The position numbers were made by a program, and so were the translations under genes. Under the pieces are notes generated by a model. It searched no databases and was not told the origin of the DNA. It saw only the letters and a program-made list of their open reading frames with translations. This document shows, piece by piece, positions 52,413 to 63,704 of a stretch of 64,000 bases of DNA. Numbering within the stretch: the stretch's first letter is position 1; each line of letters starts with the position of its first letter. Source of the DNA: Hippasteria phrygiana (taxonomy: Eukaryota > Echinodermata > Asteroidea > Valvatida > Goniasteridae); NCBI GenBank assembly GCA_037893225.1, contig JAZGUH010000155.1, positions 558,001 to 622,000 of the forward strand, written 5' to 3'.

Positions 52413-53561
52413 TGTATCTTACTGATTAGCTCTTCATTAAAAGAGGAAATTATTATTGGATACAAGGACTCGCCAGTCCTTCTTAGAATTATATGAAGAA
52501 TTTGTTTCCAAAATGGGCTTGCAGGTTGTATGATATTTGTACAATAACTCTTCGTGTAAGTGCCTGCCTGACAGTACATGTATTTGCTGATATGGTTACC
52601 CCTTTTTATTTACAGAATTTGTTTCTCAAATTAGAAGTAACTACAATGTACATGTTGTTTGCATTGTGTATTCACAAATGTCTCTCCTCTGCACTTTGAA
52701 GCATGCAAATGAATGTGATTTGGGGCTACCCAAGTCACATTCATTCCTATGGAAATTGATTGGTTTACTGGGTTATCCATTCCCACGTAATTCTGGGCTC
52801 ATCAAACAACTATACAATTTACTTTTGACCTTTTGTGAAGAAATGACGCAGATTGACCTTGGAAAAGTAAACTGTTATTGGTTTTGAAAAATGAACTAAG
52901 GCCAAGGGCTCTCTACATCCATGGACATTGCCCCTTTAAAGTTTGCAGTTACCTACATGGCATCTTGGCTCCTTGCCACATATCACTGGTGTGTGGTCCT
53001 GGGCTCAGGCTTTTGCCTGATGACATGAATTTTATTGCCAGGGCTATTCCAGAATGTCCTACCCTGGGCCCATCCCTCTGCTGCAACAAACACCCCTGAG
53101 CATGGGACAGAGGCTAGCAAAGGCTGTAGTTGTTTCAGCAGGTCTGGGGGCAACAAGGCAGGCTGAGATTCCTTCTATCAGATTATGGGGTGTTTATCTT
53201 GGCTCTCCTTGTGCAGCATAGGCTGCTGTGTGTAGGAACATGATGGCCCCAGGACATACATGTTATGTGGTTGGGTATGAAGCTTGCCTGAGCACAGATA
53301 GTGGAATTTGTGGAACAAGATTTGGTAATGCTGAATGGTTCTTCAGGTTGGCAGTATGTTGAATACATTTTAGAATTGTAGGCATATAACTTTCCATTTT
53401 TTTAGCTGGTCTGGTGTTCACACAGGCAAATTCTCGAAATTTCATCTTGGATGGTATCATGTGTACATCTTTGGTGGAAAGAAGCTTATTTGATAGGTTG
53501 CTAGCAAACGACTTTACATTACAAGAAGTTTAATAAGTAAAATTTGAAGCTCTGCATGGTG

Positions 53562-53771
53562 AATACGATGAGAAAGAAAATAATGGAATTGTGGGTAATG
53601 CCATGTGAAATGAATCTCTTTTAGGTCCTGAGGATGGACAGAGCACATTGTTTCAAACGTTGAGTTTACTCTCACCTAGGTTCTATTCAGAACCACACTT
53701 CTTCCTAGAACTTAGAAGAGATTAATTTCACATGGTGCTACGCGCAATTCTATATTTACTTTCTCATATTG
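53562..53771. repeat. Inverted repeat with about 58-bp arms
   Basis: The arms at about 53565-53625 (GATGAGAAAGAAAATAATGG, then CCATGTGAAATGAATCTCTT) and 53714-53771 are imperfect inverted copies. The loop holds CCTGAGGATGGACAGAG and TTTCAAACGTTGAG. That motif pair resembles termini seen in some Penelope-like elements, but this is only a resemblance. Confidence 0.45.
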
Positions 53772-54076
53772 GGGGAATGAAAGAATATATGTTTGCACAG
53801 CTGTAGACCAAACGTTTAGCGGCTAGAATGAATTTTGGAGGGCAACCGGTATTTGAAAGCCTGTTTCTAATTTTTTATTATAAGTTAGGAAAAGTTAGAG
53901 AGATCAGGAAGTTCTTTTCCAAAAAATTCGGATACTTTCTAAGGAAAACAACTTTTAAGCAGATGCAATGAAAAAATAAGGGGGCGGGGAGTGTTGGTAA
54001 GCCAAATTTTTGGGGCCTACAGCTGCAAGTGGAACTAAGCTTACTTTTTTCACTAAAATGTCTTTGTTGGGTTTTA

Positions 54077-54092
54077 GGGGGGGGGGGGGGGG
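54077..54092 (+). repeat. Poly-G run, 16 bases
   Basis: Homopolymer in intron 13. Confidence 0.95.
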
Positions 54093-54646
54093 TTCATTGC
54101 CATACAAAATACCACACCCAACCTAACGAGAGACTGAACTTCCATCTTGTCTAAAAGAAAATAACACCAATAATATTGAAATAACCTCTGACATCGGAAC
54201 AAGAAAGGAGCCGCCTGCCTAGCCCCCTGCCAGCTCCCATTACAAAGACCCTCTCCTGGATCCGATGCTGAGATATTTAGGATCCAGAAACCAAGAGGAC
54301 AAGAGAGGTGATTGTGCGTTAGTTCCAGACAGCTGAATCAATATGGGCTTCAAGACCCCCCTTTGAAAACTCTAAATGGTGTGTCAGGTTTAATTTGGAT
54401 GGGTTTTTCCTCTCCTGTGGTATACAACTTGTACTTGGATCATGAAGGTTGAAGAGAACTCTGGAGATTTTCTTGCTTTAGTACCGTCTTGCGATTTTTC
54501 TTCCAGATCTTGCACAAACATTTCAGGAGAGCTCAAACTATTTTAAGGAAGCCAGTCTCATAACCTCACTTGTTGAACATTTCAGAAAGCTCTTTTGAGA
54601 TTTTCAAACACAAAATTGAAATACTTTTTTTAAAATCATTTACTTA

Positions 54647-55358
54647 AGGCCTTTTCCCACTAGAGCGAATCTCGGGGGTGGCCCCAGGGTGACGCGGGGG
54701 TGGCCCCGGGGTGACGTAGGGGTGAAAATAAGCCCCGCCCGAGCCACCCCCGAGATTGCTCATCCCCGGAGCGAGTTCAACCCTGCTCTGGACCAGGGTT
54801 AAAAATCTTATCCCAGGGGCGAGACACTTTCCCAGGGCGAGAATGGTAGTGAGAAATGGTGCAGGGGTGAGTTCGCCCCGGGGCGAGCAACGGCACAAAG
54901 GTCACCAAAACACGTGTTATCAGCACAACATAACAGAATCGCACACATCATGTTTACATATGTACTATGCTTTTAATTGCGCTGGTGTGCGGCGCGGCCG
55001 GGTACCCGGTATGTGCGTTCTTTGCTAACATTAAAAAACGTTCTTGCGTGCATGAATTCTTTTGTGAAACTTTCTTTGGCCACCGAATACTACTTCTTCA
55101 GCCAGTTGTGCAGCCATGACCGTCGAAAGACACATCTGGGTAATGCGTAAACTACGCATGCGCACCACTCGATAAACGTTCGCCACAATGTCCGCCGTGT
55201 TCAAGTGAGAAACGACTGTGCCGATCCTCGGGGTGAACTTGCCCTGGGAGCGAGATAAGTAGGGTTTGAGAAAAGGGTTTGAACTTGGGGTTAAAAAATT
55301 GCACATCACCCCGGGGCGGCCCCGCCCCCGGGATGGATACTCTAGTGTGAAAAGGCCT
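54647..55358. mobile_element. Harbinger-like MITE G, GC-rich
   Basis: The ends AGGCCTTTTCCCACTAGAG and CTCTAGTGTGAAAAGGCCT are inverted, with TTA on both sides (54644-54646 and 55359-55361). The body is 712 bp, much richer in G and C than its surroundings, with repeated CCCCGGGG-like blocks. The long reverse-strand ORFs here are a composition effect. Confidence 0.7.
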
Positions 55359-55934
55359 TTAGAGCCCCCAAACCATTGCCAATCTCTGTCTGGATAATGA
55401 TGGCCTTTGTTGAAATTAGAACAAATTGAAGACTTCCAGTTTTTGTCCTTCAGGGCTGGAGAAATATAGCTAGGCACAGAAGCTTGCCTGTGGACTTTCT
55501 TCAGTGACCCCTACATATTTTTGGGTGGATGTAGGGGATGAATGAATGCCTTGTTACATGTGTTATGTAACACTAACCCCAAGCAGATGGAGATTGTTCT
55601 GGGTGTTGGATCAAATTTCAGCCATAATGACAGGTAAATGGATCAGGAAATCCTTCCTATGTGTTATTGTGTGGCCTAAAGGAATGTTTTGGGGGACACT
55701 TACCAGTCCTAAATTCTGTGTGACCATACAGCTCTGAAGCTCCTTATGTATGTTAAAGTTTTAGGTTAAGTTTTTGGGAGAAAGTTCTACATGCTTTCAT
55801 GGATTTTGATTAAAAATAATTGATGAAAATGTTGATGATTTTGGGAGAAACATCTACATGCTTTCATGGATTTTGATGAAACTTATATGCAGTGACCCTT
55901 GGGTGGGAAGACACAATTTTTCTTCGGAATGCGG

Positions 55935-55947
55935 AGGTCAAAGGTCA
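55935..55947 (+). promoter_or_regulatory. Perfect DR1 (AGGTCA-A-AGGTCA) in a half-site-rich repeat-like tract
   Basis: Two AGGTCA half-sites are separated by one base, the canonical DR1 for RXR/HNF4-type nuclear receptors. Further AGGTCA or GGGTCA half-sites recur through 55900-56130. The tract also has an internal direct repeat (CTACATGCTTTCATGGATTT near 55785 and 55850), so the half-sites may simply belong to an old interspersed repeat. Confidence 0.3.
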
Positions 55948-57744
55948 TGTAGGGGTCATTAGTATGAAGGTATGTATGTGGCATTTTGCCAAAAAAATGG
56001 GTCCCATATGAAAAGTTCAAGTCCAATTGCAATCACACTTGGGTCATAGGTGCATTATGTTAACCAGCATATGATGGTGATGCGAAAGGTCACTTACTGA
56101 GGTTACAGGTCATTTGAGGTCAAGTTATAAAATAGGCTGAAACTGTAAAATTGGTCTCAATTGAAAAGTTGAAGTCCAATTGCAATCAAACGTGAGCAAA
56201 ACGTACAATGTGTGATGTTGGTGTTAAGGGTCACATATCAATGTCAAGTCATTTCAGATCCAGTAGTAAAATTACTAAAATAGGCTGAACATTTTGAAAA
56301 GTTGAAACCTAGATGCAGTGACCAAAAAAGAGGCGACACATGTGATCCGCTTATCACCTTGTTGTAAGGGGCACTTTACTCAAGGTTCAGGAAGTAATTT
56401 GGGAAATAAATGTCAAGAGTGAATTGCAATGTACACCACACCATAAGACGAAAATATTAACCTTTTGTTTATAGAATCCAACTTGAAAATAGGAAAACCA
56501 ATCCAGGTACATGTATGTCTGGTAATTTTTCAAAGCTCTTAAAGATTATCAAATCACTTTAGTTTGCTCATACTGTGTCTGATTTGTTCAATCGTCAGTC
56601 AGGACCCTTGCCTCCCAAATCTTAAATATAATCGAAAGTCTCCACCGTTGTCATTGAGCAAATGTTTCCCACATGATTGTCCTCAGCATAAAGAGTTGTC
56701 TAAAGTTACAGTAAATAAACGGGAAAGTCAGAAATTACTGGGTTCAGTTTGTGGAGGTAATGGTGAAAAAATTACTGTAATATTTTTGGTTTTTGAATAG
56801 TCGTAAATTCAGCATTAAGAATGGAAAATAATATGTACTTTACACAATACTTTTCGGAAGTACGCCAGCCTGAAATGTCAAATTGTACACATCGAATGGT
56901 CTCAACACAAAAGCAAACCAGGTATTTGAATTAAATATGCTACAGTATTAAAAAAAAAACAAGAATCATGATTTTTGACGGTTTTCATATACATGTAAAA
57001 CTACTCAAATATAGGTCATGCAACTTCCGATTTCCTTTGCGGACGCCACATTTAAGGAAGAGTACAGAAAATATGCACAAGAGCTACATGTAGTACACTC
57101 TCGTATGAGTACAAGAACTCAATGCTCATTTTTTTAAGTACAGGCAAAATTCATGAATAAATGCTGTACACAAATTGCGTGGTGGTCTTTCTACATGTAG
57201 CAAGATGACTATATGATCAGAGATTTTCAATATGGCTGGATCACGGACACTAATATGCTGGTATCAATAACTTCCTGATGAATTCCACATTGCCCAACTC
57301 TGGTCACACACTCCAGTAAACCCCTAGCTGTTTTTATTCTCGGTTTCTGTGGTTTGTCCAGCGATTCGGAAAACGCAGAGGGGAACAAATAGGGTCTAAA
57401 TTAAGTTAACCTCAGCTCATTTGCAAGGACCTCTGATGCTGTCCCTTGCATAGGGACCATACTGTGGTATCGCTTTGACTCTCTTTTTCTCTTCACGTCT
57501 GCATTTTTCGACATGAAATGAAAACCGCAAGGATTCGGGTTGTGCAAATTTCTGCAGATGCACGTCACTCTAAAACCATAGTATTTATCCATGAACTGCG
57601 CCTCAAGTTTTACGTATGCATAAACATATGTGTTTCTCTTTGGGTAATGAACCATGTCTTTAGGGCTGTATTAAGAATGTTTTCAATTGTGGCAGCTCAA
57701 AAGTGAGCCCTCTTGTGAATCACTGTTGTATACATGTAGTCTGA

Positions 57745-58284
57745 TTGTCTTCATTTTGGTGCCTTCAAAACCTGGAAACAATGTGGATTGGCAGGCACAG
57801 CCTCAATGAGATAGTGCTACCAGTAGGCAATTTTGCATTTGAAAATTTGGCAGGATCTTTATCATTTGTGTTTCAAATAGGATTTTGTGCCGAGGGAATT
57901 CCTTTTGATTTACATCTAAGCTCAAGTGATTTCTCCTGTAATTCACAGATCAAGCTGACAAAAGCTATCCACTTTAAATCCACTTGCCCCAGATTTCTGA
58001 TCTTAACAAAGAACCATGAATCTTCCACAACAGAATTAAATAAACGTGTCATGTTTGCATCGCACGACCTTAAAACCTTGCCCCTTTTCCTCACCCAAAA
58101 CTTACATACATGTTCTTGTACATGTACTGTTAATTTCATTATTAAACCAAAATTTGGCACCCCTCTAACATTACACATATGGTGTAAAACATTTCCTTTT
58201 CTGCTCCAATTTTGTCTTCTTCATCTTGATTTATGTGTGTGGGTTGTGAATGGCCAATTGAAAGAATTTCCAAGTTTATCATAA
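57745..58284 (+). other. Open frame of 179 codons, status uncertain
   Basis: This is the longest ATG-started frame in the window. The product is rich in Leu, Phe, Ser and Lys, with no signal peptide, repeated motif, cysteine spacing or domain that I recognise. The DNA is as AT-rich as the intron around it, and a 101-codon frame runs antisense. It is probably a chance ORF in intron 13; a nested single-exon gene is possible but unsupported. Confidence 0.15.
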
Positions 58285-59806
58285 ACATACACACTGAAAT
58301 ATCACGGTGCTCTGAATTAAAAACAAAATAATCATCCATATTTTCTGTCATGTATACTGTTCAAGTAAGATTACAGGAACCTGTGAAATACACTCTAGAT
58401 GACAGGGTTGAAAGATAAAAAAAATCCTCTTCCGTCCATTATTAGTAAATAATAAAAGGGGATATATTTGCTATAAAAGCAAATGTGTAAAGTCAGTAAA
58501 GTCACATATCACAATGTAAAGAATGACCGAATTGAAGGTTACATTTTAAACACAGCCTTAAAGGTATGATATAGCATTGGTAGACACGACAACACATTTT
58601 CCGGCAGTTTTCATATCAGATGTGATTCAACGTACACATGAAATAACAAACCTGTGAATGTTTTAGCTCAATCTGCAATTTGAGAAAATAGTTAAATAAC
58701 ATTCGGTTTCAACGATGATTTTGTGCACGTTCATATGGGTTTATTTGGATTGTTGGAATCAAAATAAACCACAGCATTTTTAGAGGTCTTTAGAAGTTTA
58801 GATACAGTTTTACTATTCAAATTAATCTTTGATCATTACTAAAGCTATAATTTATCATACCTTTTAAAAATTAGATGAGCATTGCATAGTAAAAATGATA
58901 CATGTTATTAAACACTAAAACTACGTAACGGTTTTAACAATCACTTTTTGAAATGAAAACTTCACTTTAACCAAAAAGTGGCCACCCTCACAGAATCTGG
59001 TCAAGTTCATGAAAACTAACCTGAATATTTTGAGGATGGCCTCATGTTACAGAACCCACCCAGCTTAGCCAGCAGATATCTTTACACCAGCTATCTTTGT
59101 TTATGCAAGGGGAAGCCAGTTCCTCTAAATATTTGTCTCTGCTGGGCTGTCAAAGATGGCTGTGTGTGATGGAGTCCTGGCTCTGCCCAGTGTCCCAGCC
59201 CAGCCTGGCCAGCACATGGAAAGCATGTTTCCTAAGCCTTCTGGTTGTTTATTATTTCTAGCCTGCCAGCATTGACAGCTGGGGGCCTTTGCTTTTTAAC
59301 TGCTGCCTTTGGAAGGTCTGTCTGGCCCCATCCTTCTGGGGAAATTGCTCTGGTCCCCTATTTTTATTTCAAGATAGGAAGATTTTGATACCTTTTGGTC
59401 TTTTTTTCATGTGCAAACCTGGCATTAGGCTTGGGCGATTCCGGGAAAATACCGGGAAGATTATAGGAAAATATTCAAAATATTCCCGTAAATTTTGTCA
59501 CTATGAATTTTGCAATGTTCCAACTTTTCAGCTACCAGCTTTTCAGCTTTTGGAATCGATTCCAAAAATGGTGGATTCGCCCAAGCCTACATGTACATGC
59601 CATCTTATTGAAAATACTGTGATGTTTTTCCCAATTTGGTGAAAAAGAAATCAATCTTCTGAAGGCTTACAAATATGATCGAATGTTGATCGAAGTATTT
59701 GTGGGCTTTGTTAACATTATCCAACTGAGACAGATTTTTAGAAACATTAATATAGACAGTTTATGTTGTCAATATAAAAGGGAGTAGAGAGATTAATATG
59801 GGCTAA
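58285..59806 (+). other. Intron 13, with a GC-richer block at 59040-59290
   Basis: No repeat or gene. The block has CCAGCAGATATCTTTACACC, TTGTTTAT and repeated CCAGCC/GCCAGC strings and looks unique. It could be an enhancer, without direct evidence. Confidence 0.3.
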
Positions 59807-60280
59807 AGGCAGTGTACATGATTGGTGATTGTTGCAATTTTCAGAAATGGGCGGATTTGGGGGATAGTATTTTATAGGAAATATCGTTCCACAAAGTGTT
59901 GCGTTGTTGGATGGCAATAAAATCGAGAGAAAAACGGCGCTCGTTTTCAACCGTCGGGCGGATGATAGCCTTTAGTCGAGGCGTGCGTGGCTATGGGCGC
60001 GTGACGGGCCCCTGATATGAAATGGCGCCATCATATCCGGGGCGTGCCACCTGTCCGGGTAGCCACGCGCGCCTTGACTAACGGCTACAGGGCAGTTTTC
60101 CAACGATTTCCAGCTTCGTTGGAAAACGATGTACATTTCCACTTTTCTTGACAACGACAGCACACCTGGTGCCATCATTTCACAGGATGATTGAGAGTAC
60201 TATTAACTTACAGTCTAGTAAGGTATTTCGTAATAATTCAGTAAAAAACAATTGAGGATTACCATTCGGGTACACTACAT
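59807..60280 (-). mobile_element. MITE family A, copy 3 (GC-palindrome core)
   Basis: The element is 474 bp and colinear with copy 2. The flanks have decayed to CTAA and TTAT, the central palindrome has lost part of one arm near 60115, and a small deletion follows the ATCGTTCC motif near 59893. It is an older or more mutated copy. Confidence 0.75.
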
Positions 60281-60790
60281 TTATGAGCAGGATAGACCAA
60301 CATGAAGAGATAAGGAAGAAAGCATAACATTTGAAGTATTCCTTTAAAGTATTGTAAGAGCTTAAACCTCTGTCTTCTTTGCAAAATCAAGTGAAGATTT
60401 CTCTTATAAGGTTACTAGTCTTCCAAAATACACTGCACTAGTACATGTACTTCAGAATATTTATGAGAATTTTGTACAGGAGTTAAAAGAAATTCTGGAT
60501 TCAGATCCAAAACACCCTCTGTGGTATTCTTTCACCGTCTTGTTACTAATGTTAGCCTTTGAGCTCCTGTTAGGTATCAGATATCCTTGACTTTCATTAG
60601 GTCTTGGGGCAACTCCAAAGTGCCCAGGGACATAAAACTGTGCCAGGTCTAATGGGAGATAAAAATAGTTGACTCGCATTTGACCTTTGCAAAGTCCCCC
60701 CCACCCCCCCAAGAAGAGAGAAATTCCCCTAAAGGGTGAAAGAACATTATTCAACATGCTGACACCATTTATGCATTACATGTACATCAA

Positions 60791-61195
60791 AAGCCGTGTC
60801 CACATTATACTTTTTTTGGTAAAACGTATGGAGACTGTTGTCAACTTGTCCAAATTAAGTTCAGTGTGGACAGCCAGTAAACTTGCCAAATTGTCAAGTG
60901 TTGATCATCGGTTGTCAGTTTATCCCTCCATAGAGGGAACTTTTACAGGGCCAACCATGTAGCGGAAGAGTTACGTGGCAGTTTTACATCACTGAAAAGT
61001 CCAGTGCGGACAGCCACTGTAATGTAAAATATGCATTTTGATCTTGTGCTTTCCGTGTTTGACCACTACGTGGCCAAGGACTTTCCGCGAGCCGTGTAAT
61101 CCAAGTGCGGATGCACGGAAGAATAACCACAGTGGATATGTTAACAATCTCGCAGGGTAACTTTTAACAATAGTTAGTCCAATGCGAACACGGCT
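60791..61195. mobile_element. TIR element E-related, diverged copy
   Basis: AAGCCGTGTCCACATTATAC and GTCCAATGCGAACACGGCT are diverged family E ends, and GTGTGGACAGCC and GTGCGGACAGCC recur inside. The interior differs from copies 1 and 2. Confidence 0.5.
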
Positions 61196-61411
61196 AAAGA
61201 TGCTACTCTGACCATGTTCATAAAATGACCACCTGCACTCTCTGGCCATTTTTTTCACATTGACACAAAAACTAAAGTGCACTGTGTTTAAGGAGTCCAT
61301 CACGTCCGTTTCCATTACATTCAGACATTGCAGAGTCACTGCAAACATTCATAACCATTGCATTGCTGTATGTGTTTGTCGTGTACACATTGATGCTTGC
61401 ATGGAATGCAC

Positions 61412-61903
61412 TAGTCTTGGTTCCAAGACATCCTTAGCGGTGTGACGTATATTGCGCACGGATCAGAGCCGTACAGCTCCCTCTACACACGCACGCCAAG
61501 GCCAAATCGTGAAGGACGTCTTGGCCCTTTCGTAGGGAACTGCGCGCGACCTGTATGCATAATTTAACAGGCAGGTCAAAAGAATAATGGCGCTTGCGCA
61601 CGGGAGAAAATCGTGTTTTAGTAATCAGCTGGCTAGTCAGGTAACATACGTATGTACATGCGTACCTCAAACTATATGGCGCGGGGAAACTAGACCAATG
61701 AGTCAGCGATTATACAATGCATGCAATGTACATGTAGGTCATGCGATATGCACTCCACGTCACGCGCATGCAAATGCAAACAGGAATACCAAAGGGCACG
61801 TCCTTAGCGATTTGGCCCTGGCGTGCGTGTGTAGAGGGTGCTGTGCGGCTCTGATCCGTGCGCGCTACGTCGCACCGCTAAGGACGTCTTGGAACCAAGA
61901 CTA
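61412..61903. mobile_element. Mutator-like (MULE) non-autonomous element with 9-bp duplication
   Basis: GGAATGCAC occurs at 61403-61411 and 61904-61912 as a perfect 9-bp target duplication. The terminal inverted repeats start TAGTCTTGGTTCCAAGAC and continue for about 100 bp with few changes (GATCAGAGCCG, CTCCCTCTACACACGCACGC and complements). Long TIRs plus a 9-bp duplication are the Mutator/MULE hallmark. The 290 bp interior has no transposase. Confidence 0.8.
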
Positions 61904-62246
61904 GGAATGCACGTACAGTATGTACAACATATAAAACATTGGCATACTGGCCACCCTTTCTTAGTGGCCTCTTAGTCCCATGAGTGGCCACTTTATCCAG
62001 GTTTGACTGGAATTGCCTTTTCGCTTTTAGTGGCCACTTGTTTAAACAATTTAATTGATAGAGCTATCTTTATCTTGTTATTTTAATTGTTTGCCCCAGC
62101 TTGTTTACTTTTGATTTTTTTATTATGTTCTAGGTAATTCCTGCGTCTTTTTGTTGTTGATGATTCAAGATTTAATAAAATAACTAGGCTTTCATTATGT
62201 GCAACGCAGCTAGGCTCTTATTATGTGCAACCTAGCAAGCTTAAAA

Positions 62247-63128
62247 AGCCCATTTCACATAAGTGTTGGAAACACGGGTCCCGTGCAATGAAATCGCATT
62301 GATGTCAAGAATGCGCGGATTCCGTGCCGTGTGAAAGTGTATCCCTGTCACCAAATCACATGGGTCCCGTGTGGTTTGTGACGGGGATCGAGACCGCCTC
62401 CAAAATTTTACATCGATGCGACATCTGTGTGACGATCACCGAGATAGGTCGTGTGAGTTTATCGAGGATACTGTGCAGGGATACTGTGCAGTGAAATTGC
62501 CTTTACGCATGCGCAGTTTGCTGTTACTCGACACACGAAGGAAGGAAACCTACAATTTAACATGGCTTTTGTAAACACTAATTCAGTTTTGATTGGTCAC
62601 TTGCTTGTTACGTAATGAGATTTGTGTAGAACAGTATTAAAATTCTCTGTGAATAAACAACATTTCATTGGTGTTGCTGTATATTTACAGCAAATATGTT
62701 ATAATTGTTTTACAAAGTGCATGTAAATTTATATCCTCTTTGTATAAATTGACGTTAAAACACGAAAACTACCGGTAGGGACACGTAGGTTACAGTACAT
62801 TAATTTTACTTCCAAAATCTGTTAAAATTAAAATACGGTGATTGATTGTTTTTAAAAGGGGAAACCTGTTATTGTACGGATTTTTTTTTACAGTGTGGGA
62901 AAATCACCGTTACCCTATAAATGTTATCGTTCATAGAATATCGTAGTACCAGCGATACACTAGTAGCCTCTGACCCACGCATGCAAACACTGCAAAATGA
63001 CCGACGTTCACTACCGGACTGTGTTGTATCGTGTGAAAGCCTGTGATTAAATCGCAGGCATCCTTGGGCGTCAGACACCCGGCACCAATCTTCGCAGATG
63101 TGTTTCCAGCGCTTGTGTGAAACGGGCT
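62247..63128. mobile_element. TIR element H, full-length copy
   Basis: AGCCCATTTCACATAAGTGT and its diverged complement (ending GTGTGAAACGGGCT) bound about 880 bp. The right part holds two small hairpins, around GATTAAATC-GCAGGC and GGGCGTCAGACACCC. A truncated copy lies at 10745-10984 in the opposite orientation. No ORF of note is present. Confidence 0.65.
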
Positions 63129-63704
63129 AAAGACAAGACTAACAACACCCCACCCCAAGAGAAAAAGTTGAAACTTCCATCATCACCACCGAACACAGCC
63201 AAAGATCTGGAGACCTAACACAGACCCCTGATACACATGACATGAACAACTGGGTCAGGGTGATATCTGTGTCAAGCTTTCATGGTGGTTTGGGGATATT
63301 GGTGTAAGGGAATCTGAGATGGTTGTGGGAGCAGGCCAAGCCAGTAGGGGTTGGTGGTCTCTCTTGGCTTGTACTAACTAAACTAAGTATCAAAACCAAC
63401 CTGTGGTGGTGCAATGGAGTTGACAGAATTATGGCTTCTGGGTCTTCACTTGAACAATTTAATGTTTCAATGTAAAGGTTGTGGTTTGGTGTAAGAGCAG
63501 AATGGGATTGTAATGATATTGTTAACTGCAGATGTTGAGCATTGTGCTATTGTATATTAGGAAATGTTTGCATTTTTGCTCACTTTACTGTCCATATAAC
63601 TCTGTTGTAATAACTAAATGGTGTTGACAGGGATGCCAGTTTTCAGGCAAATGCCTGACTTCAGACTTGCTCGTGTACAATGTTATGCTAATTTCTTGCC
63701 TTAA

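Larger units (their letters stand above)
51405..54646 (+). other. Intron 13, part without complete elements
   Basis: It contains homopolymers, the degraded tRNA-like sequence and the inverted repeat at 53562. No exon 14-like frame (TM5) was found. Confidence 0.45.

Noticed and set aside
54644..55477. Frames of 84-148 codons around a GC-rich block
   Set aside because: They lie in or across the Harbinger-like MITE at 54647-55358; base composition explains them.
60461..60757. Reverse-strand 98-codon frame
   Set aside because: No motif or neighbouring exon that fits; typical chance frame in intron 13.
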